Shown here: positions 38,072 through 50,700 of the stretch, in pieces | Position numbering within the stretch: position 1 is the first letter of the stretch | How the letters are laid out: every line of letters begins with the position of its first letter | Notes under the pieces: generated by a model | Database searches by the model: none | What the model saw: only the letters and a program-made list of their open reading frames with translations | What the model was told of the DNA's origin: nothing | Made by a program: the position numbers and the translations under genes | From: Sclerodactyla briareus | Lineage: Eukaryota > Echinodermata > Holothuroidea > Dendrochirotida > Sclerodactylidae | NCBI GenBank assembly: GCA_026419785.1 | Contig: JAODTK010005771.1 | Span: 907,501 to 971,500 of the forward strand | Direction of reading: 5' to 3' | Length of the DNA: 64,000 bases

Positions 38072-40007
38072 CATTGGTTCCTAAAGTTTTCCAGGGCGGG
38101 GGACCCCATTTCATTTCGCGACCCCACGTTTATGTTCAGGAAGTAATGAGATGTGCAGGCATAGGCGGCGCAAGAGGGGGGGGGGGGGGGGTCGGGGGGA
38201 CGCGTCCCCCCACAAAAATCAGAGTGGGGAGTCCGTCCCCCCCTAAATTTGACCAAATGAAATTTGAAAATTAACACAACATCGACAATTAAAACTCTTA
38301 TATCGATCTGGGAAACATGATGGATAGATATAATACAATGGATGATTATAGCAGCACTAAAGAAATGTGGAACTAGTATCCTCTCTAAGTTCAAAAAATG
38401 TTGCAGTACCGAACACGTTGCCGCCTGGGTTGCGATATTGACAGCTTGTAGCGAAATCTGTAATCGAATGGGAAGTATTTACCTCCGCGTAGAGAAATGT
38501 TGGAAAAAAAAACTGAGAACAAGAAGGAAACACGAGTCAGCATTTTTGGCAAAGTAAAAGTGTGACCGACTGACAGTAATCTAGTCTCTTGACTAGGTCT
38601 AATAGATTATTCAAGATGGGAGCAATTAAATCACGCTGTATCACGGTACAGGCCACAATACTCGGCATCAAAAGTTGGAAACATTTGAAAAAAAAATAGT
38701 CCTTAGATTAAACATAGAAAAGGGAAGCTTGCATTTTTGTTCAGCGTTAGATAACATGAATAAATCCCCATAATGACATGGTTGTGAATGACTTTATCAT
38801 TTACTATTTTGCAATAATGGATTTAGGTGTTACGTACGTTTCAAATAAAAAAGACAACCAAAACAGCATGATTTGGTATCAAAACTGATAGTGTAAAACT
38901 GTATGACTTTGCTTACAGTATGATGCCAATACACCAATAACATATCTTTAAACTTGATCCCTTGTTTGTTACAACACTTTATCCCAAGTGGAAAAGGGTG
39001 GTACGTACGTTTCAAGACACCGCTTTTGGTGTCTTCTAACATGTACGTATATTTTCACGTTCGTTTCAGGGTCAAATATTGTGAAATGCGAGGAAACCAA
39101 ATTGTTTAAACATGTTAATCTGTCCATGTTTGGTTCGTCCTACCTACGGGAGTCGACCTAAACACCTAACAGGACTGCAAAGCCGATAAGCTACCACGGA
39201 CCACAGTGGGATGGCAACTGGGGCGGGAAAGGGGTACCGGGTGAGCTCATAATTACTCAGTGATCAGATCATGGCACTGGAAAGTGGAAATTCACCGTAA
39301 TGAAGAAAAACGAGATTTCCTGACATGGGGAGGTGGGGGGGCGGAACGGGGGGGGCGAAGGTGTGAACATCCCTTCCCCGAGCTTCCCAGGGGAAATTTG
39401 CTGTCTCCAAACCCATCTTGATATGCAGTATAAGTCTTCATGCATACATTTTATTAATAATACCATTTGCAGGATTACCCCAGTTGTATGACTGGTACAT
39501 ATAGCTAACAACGTTCAGAAGTGTCGTTTCCGGCCATCTGGGAGGTTTGTTAACCCGAAATTTTCTGACACGCTCCGAGCCAAACCAATGGTGGCGCTCG
39601 ATTAGACAGTAACACACATCCAATCATCAAGTTTGGTCTGCTACACACTAATTTGAAGGCTTCCGCGCCACTGGTGCAGACATTCACTCAACTGTAGTAC
39701 AGTACTTCAGATTTATGTAAAAACAAGTAGTGAATATACAGAAACAGGGGGTGGGGGCAGCGATAATGGAGCAAATAACGCCAGATTCACTCATGGAAAA
39801 CGCTAGAACGGCCGCTGATAAAACACTAAATATGAGTTTTCAGAGTGCATTTTGTCACTAGGATTGTAACTGCGAACGTTCAAATTCGGTAAATTTTGGG
39901 TACCTCAGATTGTTATTTTCATATATATTTTTTTTATTACAAGGCCTGCTACCCCCAAAGAAGTGCTTCACAACCCGTTGGAGTGCGACCCCAGGTTGGA
40001 AAACATG
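38072..40007. mobile_element. Second hAT-like element
   Basis: The left end is CATTGGTTCCTAAAGTTTTCC followed by a GGGGGACCCC block. The right end, read inward, is CATGTTTTCCAACCTGGGGTCGC. Both resemble Charlie-type hAT ends. Flanking octamers CTGTAAGG and GTGTAGAG agree at five positions, a weak target-duplication signal. Inside are a CATAGGCGGCG/GGGGGACGCGTCCCCCC insertion-like block (38160-38270) and two TACGTACGTTTCAA words (38830 and 39003) but no transposase-like frame. Confidence 0.42.
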
Positions 40008-40597
40008 GTGTAGAGTGACTCTCTCTACGGTACTGTGACGTGCCCCATATAGTGTAAAATGCGGTTCAAAACATGACGGTAAAAACACTGATTCCACTGA
40101 TATTGCGGGTGGTGACAGGGGATATTATACACGAATGATGGTGGGGGTAACTTTTGTAGTACTAGGGTGGTGGAGGTAGTGGAAATTGGATTCGTCTGAC
40201 ACATGTGGTCCATGTTTCCCAAATATGCCAGGAGAACGGACTACAACAAACAAACAATTACTCGAAAAATCGAAGAAAAAAAAGGACACTTGAATGGAGT
40301 CAATTTCTATATTCGATTTATAAAGTAGCCATGTTACATATACATGGTTATCGATCATAGGCTATGAGCAGCCGTTTGATTAATCTACCACGTGATCCGC
40401 ATATCTGACGCTCACCCACCGGCGCCTTGCCTATATTGACACTACGGTACTTGTCACAAACGCCTTTTTTTTGCTGATGGAGACCGACCTCTTTGCGCTC
40501 TGAAAAGTAGTTAGCCCCCCCCTCCCCCCTCCTTGCAGAATCAGCGTTCTTCCCGGACCGTTGACACTGTTTTCGCGAGTATATAGTGGTTTGCACC

Positions 40598-40770
40598 CTA
40601 CAAACACAAGCAACGTTCAAAAACATTTTCCACACATGTTTTGAAAAAATGTTTTTTGTTGAATAACATAGAGGTTAGGATTTTTTGTTGTTGTTTAAAA
40701 ACGTATTTACAAAACGTTTTTAATGATGGAAACGTTTGGAAACTTTTTTTTTTATTTTTTTTTTAAATTG
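40598..40770. mobile_element. Related AACGTTTT MITE-like repeat
   Basis: CCTACAAACACAAGCAACGTTCAAAAACATTTT opens the segment and AAAACGTTTTTAATGATGGAAACGTTTGG closes it, with several AAAACGT/ACGTTTT words between. It resembles the element at 50497 but is longer and more decayed. Confidence 0.35.
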
Positions 40771-40872
40771 CTCCCGAACATTACGCACAAGTGTTCTCGT
40801 TAATGTTCGCTGAACTGAATGAGTAACCTAAATCCATGAATGGAACCATTCAATTTAGGCGACGTCCGGAAA

Positions 40873-40915
40873 TTCTCGTTATCGTATCGACACTAGTGTG
40901 AACAGCCTTAGATCA
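40873..40915 (-). mobile_element. (CGATA)n MITE family, copy D (terminal fragment)
   Basis: Read on the minus strand, AAGGCTGTTCACACTAGTGTCGATACGATAACGAG matches only the terminal 40 bases of the family; the rest is not recognisable. Confidence 0.4.
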
Positions 40916-40925
40916 CCTTGCCTGC

Positions 40926-40963
<38 letters not shown>

Positions 40964-43900
40964 GCCGGGCTGAGTGTTCCAATCTATTTACAAATTACTG
41001 ATACCCCAGCTCGACCGCCCCGGGCCACGGCTCCTCCATTACTACGTAGTGCACAACTGAAAATCCTACTGCTGAGCCGATGTCGTCCTAGTAAGCCATC
41101 ATGGTGGGATTTTTCTCTCTTTTTTTCTTACTGAGCTTAGTCCAAATGAAACCATAACGCCCTTGTCCTTGTCAGATTGCGTCACGCAGTTGGCTATCAA
41201 GTGCCTATTACTTGATCTGTTGATTGCGCCATTGTCACCCGCGAGAATAGCCGAGTCAGCAGTTTTATCCCGAGTATCGCTGCCGATATAATGTTGTGGC
41301 CAGTTTAAATCACGCAATAATCGGCCCGGATCTTCGGTCCCAGATCCAGGTTTTTTTATTTTATGCTTATATCTCACACACAACATGTAATGTAAAAACC
41401 ACAAACTGAAGGTGAGGTGATTGACGGTTCAGTTTACCAACTTTTCCCGCAGTTCTGCCATTCGTCCAGGGTTTGCGCAGAACGCAAATTTATCTCCCTC
41501 AGCAACTTCACGGACAAGCGTTGATCAGTCTATTTGCTAAAAGATTAGAGATAAATGTCAAGGAATAAAACCACATTCTGAACACTATTCAGGAACCACT
41601 CATGAAAACGTGTATAGAAACAAACACTGTTAAACTTAGAGTCAATTCCTGACGCGTACAGGGCATATAGTTCGGTTTTTTTATTTTCGATAGACCACGC
41701 GTTTAGATAAATTTCCACAAAAGATAGTGATGCGACAAGCGACATGACACGCGGGCATCCGATCATGAATATTCTCTACAAATCATCTCAGTGGAGAAGC
41801 CATGGGAAAACGGGAAATGAAGAGGAGGGAAGAAAGAAGAAAAACGGAATGAACTCGTGAGGAAAAAATAATATAGAAAAAGTTCGGTGAATTATTTGAA
41901 TAAATTGCGCCGTGAACGAATGGGTCTAAAATGGAATTAGGGTAACAGGGTATGTTGAGGTAGGAAAAAGCGTGTTCATCCGGATAAAGTGGAACGTACG
42001 TACATCCAGCAGCAAAATTGCCATGTGTATAAATGGATTGGTATATCTTCCCCATAAAGCAATTTAGGATAACGTCATTATAATGAATTTGTATGACCCT
42101 TACATCATCCATACGTGTGATCCCTTCGAACTAAACAACTTGCACTCGTAAAATCACAATTTTTGCCCAATCATTACTGCAAAACGCATTAGCAACCATG
42201 GCATGGAGTCCTTGCCTAAGGACGGAGGTTGTAACAAAGTTACGATAGCCAGTTCAAAATAAATTAAAATAAACTAATTCAATCTAAAAAAAAGAAAAGG
42301 ACGTCAGACCGAAAAACGGCCTGTTTCCGCCCGATAACCTATTATATACGGTCGATCTCGTAGTTTTCAGAAGATGAACGGTTCTGCAACTGGACAACCC
42401 CACTTTGGAAGGATCGAGGGGGCTATATCATGTACATTGAGCAGCGCTTTTGTTGCCGGGTTGCGAAGTCAACTCAAATACTGGATGAACGACGCGGGTA
42501 TCAGCGGTTGAGGCCAGGTTTCAGAATATTATAGAAGGAGTATGGCATTTCTGAAACCGAATTATTGAGTTAGGTTATACTAATCACCAATGGGACCACC
42601 CCAGTTCGACACGCAGTGAGGACCACGCGATCCTTAAAGCGTCTTTCAGCCCTTTCAACAATAATCATTTTCAGTGCATGGTTATTGAGAGGTTTATTAT
42701 GCCGACACATGACCATAAGGTGACTGTAAATTATCACAGTGGGGACCGAATGAGAAATCCTGCCAATTGGCCTATTCAACTCGGTGAACATCATAGTGTA
42801 CAGAACTCATTTATTTATGCCACTTTCAGGGATTTTTTTTTCACAATGCGTGCGGAATGTATCATTTAAGATCCCATTCTGCTTTGGATATTCGAGAAAA
42901 TAGGCAGCAATGATAGTTGAAAGTGAACGCCACGTTCGATAGGCTTCACTGCAAGAAGAAATTCGGTCAAAATTACAGAAACTCCCCCCCCCCCCCCTCA
43001 CCCTCCCCCCCCATCCTCAGTGCGTACGCCACTGAGTTCATTATTTCACCAGGAGTTACGGACACGATATTCCCTGCAAAACATATAAATAACACAAGGA
43101 CGAGATGGGCTTGAAACTCTAAATGTGAGAATTCGGGTTACGAAATACCGCCCCCTTCTCTTTTTTCTAATGAACTGTCGCCCTACCCCCAAGGATTTTT
43201 GGTTGTCTGCGGTATCGAAATATGGAACATGTTGATCGTGTATGTCAGCCCCTCTCGTGCAGGGGGTGTAGAATTATACACACGGCCCGCTCGTCGTAGC
43301 GGGTTGACCAACGCGTGCATGTACCTGTGCGTCAATAAATCGCTCCACCAAGCAAACTAATACCTATCTGCTATAGGGACTCACTTTCGAAAAGCGTGGG
43401 ACCGTGTATAGTACACCCATGGAGCAAAATAGGGGTAGTTTAGCTCAAATGGTACTATTGGGCGTATTTTGAAGCCTGGGGGACGGGGTCCTTAAACCGT
43501 GGTGCAGTGAAGCTACATTATTTCGACCTGAGATATCAAACCGTGTTCCCCTCGCCCACCCCCCACCCCACATTCCCACCCCCATGTCCATGTCACCGGT
43601 TGACACCACCTCAAAAATTGGGGGATTCGGCAACTTCATTAAAGAATATTAACTGTGTGGTGAAATGTTGAAACAGTGGGAAGGAATTGCAAACCACCCG
43701 TCCCGCCCCCACCTAATTGACCCCACCCCATGTCTGGGACCATGGACCTTTAATTTACGTGTCAACAAAATACAAAAAAAAATTGTGAACGCTCCTGGCG
43801 GATATACGGGGAAATTGGTCTAGGTCCTAATAAATTTATTAAATAACTCATGAACCTGTTGAATAAAAAAGTTTGTTGATTTTAATCTGGGGAATAAAGT

Positions 43901-44090
43901 TTTCAGGACGGCTGCATAAAGGGAAAAAAGTTGTCACCATTTTCAGGACAGTCGCGCCAAAAATCCCCTGTTGCTACGGCTCGACCGAACCAATCGCGAG
44001 AAACACCACGGAGGTTAAAACGATCCCTGCCATTGGCAGCATACAACACTAGACAACGGCACGCAGGACTAGACTGTGAGCTACAACAGA
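40916..44090. other. No supported gene upstream of cyclin D
   Basis: This contains an A-run (40933-40957) and a C-rich block at 42985-43012 that, read on the minus strand, begins CAGTGGCGTACGC, a common transposon-like start. Minus-strand open frames of 73-109 codons (41545-42112) have no recognised family. Confidence 0.45.
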
Positions 44091-44099
44091 GCGAATGGC

Positions 44100-44498
44100 T
44101 CATCGATTAATATTGATGAGGGAAGATATGCGCTGCGCATGCACCCTGTAAGCTGTACACACCGTCCTATACAAGTCGGATCGACGTCTAACGTGACGTA
44201 CGTACGTACACCATGTTAGCAGCGGCAGTGTGGAAATTGTAGTATGACCAGAGTGTGCTAACTTTTTTCCGGCTGGCCAGAGGAGTTCGACGTGAGTAGT
44301 GCGGGCCGTACTTACAAACGGGATCGGGCCTATGTTACCCACGGATAGACGCTAAGATCGCCGAATATAGCCTTGCCTCTGACACGAAGGTGTCGGGACA
44401 GCGAAAATATCTTCCGAAAATTTATTCTCCCCGCATTTTCTGGGCGAAAATTGTCCGCTCCGACCACTTGTTCGAGAGAAGGTACACACAGTGTAGAT
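44100..44498 (+). promoter_or_regulatory. Putative cyclin D promoter/5' UTR
   Basis: The 400 bases before the cyclin D start codon are CpG-containing and lack a TATA box. A CRE-like TGACGTAC lies at 44194-44201 inside a GTACGTACGT run, with a GACGTC core at 44183-44188. A TGGGCGAAAA word at 44441-44450 is one base away from an E2F half-site. CRE and E2F inputs are known for cyclin D promoters in other animals. Whether these sites act here is inference, since the transcription start cannot be seen. Confidence 0.3.
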
Positions 44499-44701
44499 AT
44501 GGCTACTGCATTGATCTGTCTTGAGACGGACTTCATACCTCGATCTTTTCCCGATAAAGTCCTTTTAAACGACAGAAGGGCGTTGGAGAATGTACTTGCA
44601 GCTGAGGATTCGTATATTCTAACCTCGGACTACTTTGCCAACCGTTTCAGGATGATATAAGGCCAAACATGCGAAAGACAGTTGTTGAATGGATGTATGA
44701 G
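44499..44701 (+). CDS. CycD: Cyclin D exon 1 (N-terminus, LxCxE motif)
   Basis: The exon starts at the ATG at 44499, which has G at -3 and G at +4. The first residues are MATALICLETDF; LICLE at residues 5-9 is an LxCxE motif, the pocket by which D cyclins bind Rb-family proteins. Next comes VLLNDRRALENVLAAEDSY, aligning with the family's LLNDRVLRAMLKAEE stretch at the start of the cyclin box. After ...SDYFANRF the frame breaks near 44640-44650. The next frame carries DDIRPNMRKTVVEWMYE, matching the family's MRKxVxxWMLE helix. The exon ends at GAG followed by GTAAGA (donor at 44702). The coding length is 203 nt; one missing base would make 204, 68 codons ending in phase 0, like the 66-codon first exon of human CCND1. 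The 5' untranslated region and promoter lie upstream, where no other gene is seen nearby. Confidence 0.93.
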
Positions 44702-47700
44702 GTAAGATTTTCACATTTTTTCGACACATGAATTGCGTAGAAAAAAGTTGTAAAACTGTCCAGGGTAAAGAAAAAATCGAAACCATTTTTAATGAGAAGA
44801 ACTTTTTTCTCTCCGTGTCGAGGACATTTTCTTCGGGAATTTCCTTGATTTGGGGGATTTAAAAAATACGTAAAAAATATTGTATAAATCGTTTGTCCAC
44901 GTCGCCATTCTGATACAGCCCAACTCCAGGTAGGTTACGTTGTCTTTTTTGTTGAATATCGACATAATTCCATGCTATTTTTGGAGTTCATAAAATTGCG
45001 GACAGTTTGACAGGTTAAACTGCAACTTTTGGTCAAGGAATGGATATTTTTACGAATTTTTGAATTCTTTTTCATTTTTCCGTGGCGGAAATGATTTCTT
45101 ACAACCACACACTTGCTACATATATACAGATGTACTGTGCAGACAGTGTATTGTTGGTATACCGTGGTATGGCTATTGTGTGTGGTAGTATCGTATACCA
45201 TTACTGGCATTAGTACCATTGCGACTGTGTAGCGAGGTAGGTACTCCTGAGTTCGGGTTCGGAGTCAAAAGGGGAGGCTCAGTGCATGCGACGATGTGGG
45301 TGGGTTTATGCAGTTAAACCTTGTATTTCCTTTGGCCTCACATGCCTGAGCGCAGTGCGCGGCTTGTGTGGGTGGGGGGGGGGGGGGGGGGGGGAGCAAC
45401 ACCGGAGTGTGGGGAGGGGGGGGTGGATGCCCATGTATATGCGGATATGGGTGGGTATGTATATTGATTTATGTGGGCCTACCGATGGTGCAGCGAGGTA
45501 ATTTTTATAGGGGTGTTAACAATGTGGCGTTAGGCTGCGGCGGAGACTAGGCACATGAGGCATATCTTGAGGAGGGGGGGGGGGGGGGGGGGGGGGAGGA
45601 GTCCATCCAGGTTGAAACTGGGCGGGTATCGATTGAGCCAATATATGTGCGGGCGTAGGCAACTAGCATTTTCTAAGCTCATGAATAAAAAGAGCCAAAG
45701 CCAGACCCTAGGACGCGGCTAAATTAAAAAACGATTTCTTGGAATTGCGAACTGTCTGATAGCTTTTGCTTTCGTGCTATGAATCGAGTTCTCTCGATTT
45801 TCAAGTTTTAAGGGCTACCTCTATTCAGTCCCTTTCCCAATCATTGCAATTTTTGCAATCATTAACACAGTACTGTCCACTATTAATTACGCGCGTTATT
45901 GTATTTTTTTCACTTTTTAATCCACCCGCCACGCCTTCCCCTTGATTATCGACGCTATTTTCTTAACAGAAATATTTAGAATTCGTGAAAAGAAAAAAAA
46001 AATCAAGCTAGGCATATGCAGCCATTCGGTACGGACCTGCTTGGAAAGTCTTTCTCATATAAGTTAGGCCTAGGCCCCCCTAGCGTTTTCTCATCCGCGT
46101 TCTTGTTTTCCCGCGTGCCGGAGCTATTGTGCGACCAGGCACGTCCTTTGAAATCTCGGGAAAATCCCACAGGCGCGTCATTCATAACCGATATTCTTTT
46201 CAACAAGGATTGAAGTAAACTGTGCCCTGCGGGAATGACTGTCTATGGAATGTATTTCATGATTCCTGGTCATGGGGTGAAATGAAGGGGCAGCCGTGCT
46301 CGTATGACGAAAGCTAATATAGTCTTTCGAGTTTCAGTCGTAGCCTAATGTTAATGGTGAGAAATTGTATTCTAGGCAGTCACTCAATCGGAGGCCACCC
46401 CCCTTCAGATCCTGGAAGCGTTTGGGCGACGTTATAAGAACGTACTAGCCGCCACAAACACTCTTTTTCTTGGGGGAGGGGGGTTAGGTTCTTCCAGGTC
46501 TATTTCCCCTAGTCCTAATCCTATACGAATTGGGAATTGTAACCAATTCCCTATTCCGGTGAGCAGTGATGGATTTACGGTTGTCTCACTTCGAGACTCA
46601 GATCTAATTTCAGCTCGTGAAGATCAGCCTTTTATATTGGATATGGTTCAATAGCATAGTGGTAGCGACCAACCCTGGAGTTTCTGTTGGCTTTAACCCC
46701 AACTGGATCATGCACTGCAGTACTATGCGTGAGTAGTCATGCAATAATTTATTACTAATTCTGAAGTGACGTTCCTTTTTCGATTTGCCCCCAATGTAAT
46801 AAAAGGTACTTTTTCAACCGGTGTAGACTCTTCAATTAAACCCATGTATAAGTAATCTCGCACAAGATTCTTCCGCATTTGTATCGATTTTTGCCGGTAG
46901 TTCATCTTGGGTGTATTATCTGACCCCATTGTCACCTTCGGGAGTTACCCGCGCTATTGTATAGCACACGAATGGCGCGAAGGCATATCCGGGCCCCGCT
47001 TCAGTTATAGCCTCCCAACATTTATGAAAGCCTGCCTGGATGGACATTGATATTCGTCGGGAGAAATTTTCTTTAGAATGAAAAAACAAACACCCCACTT
47101 CCGTTAGCACCAATTGATTCGATGCCAAAGTTAATGTGGCTATACGCTTTAAGACGCAAAAAACGTACTTATTGGAGTAAGGCGCATCGTTCCAGCATTT
47201 TGATGGGGGGGCCGATTGTAAAATGCATTATCGATTATGAATTGTAATTCATTATTCCAGTAGGGGATAGGGTCCTAGGTGTTATAACATTTTGTTCCGA
47301 ATATCGATAGGCCTTATGAGTGTGATTCCTGTGTTGCAATATGTCTACAGATAAAGTTCAACAATTTTTGAAGTTAAATAATTTGGAGAGGTGAATTGAA
47401 TGGTATATATCTTGATTACTGCATGTGAGGGTAAAAATATAGTGAACTGTAAAAAAAAATTCAAAGGGGCACTTCACTTCCAAATTCCAAGTTTTCAGCT
47501 AATGTGAAAAAAAAAAACTAACAGAAGTAATCACTGGTTTTCCCTCCCCATCCCCCTTTTTTCTCTGCAAGATTAACAAAAAAAAAATTGATTCTCATGA
47601 GTTTCAAGTGTTTAGCACGCTGTGCTTTTCTTTTTAGCAAAGGAGATGAGCAAGCAGGATAAACTCTCATGCCTCCTTTGAAACTCAGATAAGCTCTCTG

Positions 47701-50700
47701 ATCATCTGTCATAAAATGTTGTTTATTAATAAGCTTGATGTTTCAACTTTTTCATCCATTAATTTTGGGCACGATTAATATTTTTGAAAAAACAATAAAA
47801 AACGGATGCTTCTTCTAGCTAAGTGGAAGCACCCACGCGAAATTTGAGCTAAAATGACATTGCGTATTTGATAAGGAAATGAATTTGTGTGAACGCCCTT
47901 TGTGGGTATGTGCCAGATATACCCCCAACGATTTAATTGGCAGGGGGGGTGGGTATTGCCCATGTGCGTTAATCATCGTGGAGACATCCCCCTCATATTG
48001 AATTAAAACGCGATGAACTAATCGTTTTGAAACTCCTGTCCCTCTCCCACCCCCATGCAAAGGATAAATCGTCACGCTGAATTATCATACATAACAAAAA
48101 AACGGTTGCAATTCGAATGTACAACTTCAAGTAACTTCTGGAATGTGTATTTCCTGGCCACGACAAGGCGGACGTCGGTCAATCTACTGACTAATAAGGT
48201 TCCATGGGGGTTTGGCGCCGCATTTATACCAAGTGGATCTGGTTACTTCAATTATACCGAGACATATGCGTTGTTTCTCCATGTGGAGCAGAGTGGTGAA
48301 TTTTACCTTCAAAGTGCGTTGCTTCTTCATTTACAAAAAAGGTGAAATTTGATCGAACTGGTTAAACTCGGCTGGACTTGTGATTTTTTGCGATTATTTT
48401 GGCATGTCGTACCGTTCTCTCAACTCACGTCGATCCGCGCACTAGCGGTAAAGCCGCACTATACGATGCGTTTATCTGCCGATCATCCGGTCAAATCGTC
48501 AAGCGCGCATGCGCACTGCGCGGGATGCGGCAGAGGGAATCGCGCAAGTGTTTATGGTCACGGGCTTCCATGAGTTGCCCCAATTGATTTTAAATGTACG
48601 ATTTTCCTCCTTTTCCGTAGGTTTGCGACGGAGCAGAGAGGTGCGAAGAGGGGAAGTTTTTCATCTAGCAGTGTAAATTTTTTAGATAGGTACCTTGCAG
48701 TGTGAAGATTTCAACAGGTTACAGTTTAAACTCGGGGGGGGTCGCCTGCAGTTCTCGCGTCAAACAACTCAAAGGAAACGGTACCGATGACGGCAGAAAA
48801 ATAGAAAAATTAGTAATATATACAGATGAATTCAGCACTTGGAACAACTTGTGGTGAGTTGATTTGCCCATTTCGTATACATCCTAACTAACTTTGCCGT
48901 CTGCTTGTAAATTATTACATGTAATATTTTCATCATTCTGTTTTAGAGATGGTTATCTGTCAGGTATTCGCGACTCAGTCGTTCGCATGACGCACGTGCT
49001 GGAGAAAAAAAAAATCTTCGAAGAAAAAAAATGTGAACTGTCTTTCAATTTTCTAAGGTGTGTTACTGGCTCAAAAAAAAAAAAACTTCATCCATAATAT
49101 TGCTGATGTGAACGGCAGTTGGAAAAAGTGAAATAGATGAAGATATAGATAAAATGGTGGTGCTGTGGGCATACACGAGGACTCGTGTCACCGTGTGGGA
49201 AATGTTCCGATGCACTTCTGAAGGATATCAGAGAGTAGTAAATAGTTCCACACCAGGCCATGCACGCGGGTATAGTTTCATACGTTTTGTTCGAAGATTT
49301 GAGTTTTTTTTAAGAAATTCTTCGTTTGACAACGGGGATATATTGGGTCGTATGGTTTCGTTCTGTTCATGTAGGTAGATTGTAAAAGGACCAAATTTGA
49401 ATAAACAACCACCACAAGCTGGCCAAAAGTTAACTTTACACATGTCGATTAGCCAATATAAATATAGAGGGATGTTTGAGACTCGATTTCGGAACGAGCG
49501 GTGCAGTAAGATGAGCATCTTATCAGAGCGAATGTTTTGCTCATGACTGGTCTTCACGAGTGAACCTCGTAGTCCTATTTGTGTTCATAGTACTTCATAC
49601 CTATACCTTAAAAAATAATTTGAATTACTGATATGAGATTCTGTGCATATTGTAATTTCGAACGAGCGTTCCTAAGTATGAGCCCCTTATTACTAGTGGC
49701 GAGTGTTTTTTGCGGCTCAGGGCCTCTACATTCACCATGCGCGATGTTATGCATTGCAGCGTCTGTACAGTCCCTGTTTACCTTTCCTCTACAAAGTAAC
49801 AATTAGTTGCCAGCTTCTTCCGTAGTAAACTAGTGTGTCAATCTCGCCCTCTACAATACCATTGAACAAAGTTCGCAAATTCCGTGAGGATGTTGACGCA
49901 TCAAATCGCGTTCTCTCTCGTCTAGTCTTGGTATAGAGACGTGTGCACAGCGTCTGAAACTTGTTTGGCGCATCCTCCTTGTCGACTTCTGATTGCTAGA
50001 ATGATTGGCCGCGCGCGCCGACTGTGCGAGGAAGACAATAGGCTCCGACAAACTCCAGGCCAGTTATTTCCGGTCCCCGTGGACTGTACCCGACGCCTTG
50101 AGTTCTGTGGTATGTACTTTTATATACGGTCACTTTCCACAATTCGGTGGCACGCGTTCTGGGACTTGACGATAGCGTGTGCAATATGTGTATTCATATC
50201 AGGGGCTTGGCGGAATCTTTGTCTCGTCTCGGCATCCGAAAGTTTTGCACTTTTGTAGCTTGTCTGCCAGGTTGCGCGAATGCGTGTGAGCGCGAGCGTG
50301 TGAAGGAAGGGTGGGGGTGGGGGGGGGGGTATTAGATGTTATGCGACCTAGGTGTGGCGGCGAGCTGGCCGCGCATACATGAATTTGCCATGTTGCGTGG
50401 AATTTTTTGCGACTCCTATCATACCGCGGTGAGTTTGACTGCTAATCGTGTGACTTGTGCTGTGTGGACGTGGTAGGTGGAGGTTGCACGACTGCTCTAA
50501 AAACACAAAACGTTTTTAAACGCTGATTGTTCAGTTATAATTTTAATATTCTAAACACGTTTTGTGGTGTTTGTAGGATCCTAAGTAGTTGCGTGCGCCT
50601 TTGTTCTTAAACAAGGAGGTAAGAAGATCCCTCTTTGCGGGTCTTAGGTTGGGAAGATTTTTAAATGCTGACATACCACTGCACTGTTTTTCCCCCATTT

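Noticed and set aside
46645..46705. tRNA-like segment (GGTTCAATAGCATAGTGGTAGCGACC ...)
   Set aside because: The A-box-like word is fair, but there is no proper B-box, acceptor stem or anticodon arm; at most a tRNA-derived SINE relic.
48947..49068. Possible cyclin D exon 3 right after exon 2 (TTTTAG acceptor, THVLEK-like word)
   Set aside because: The match needs many deletions. 56513-56685 fits exon 3 far better in motifs, length and phase-1 junction with exon 4.
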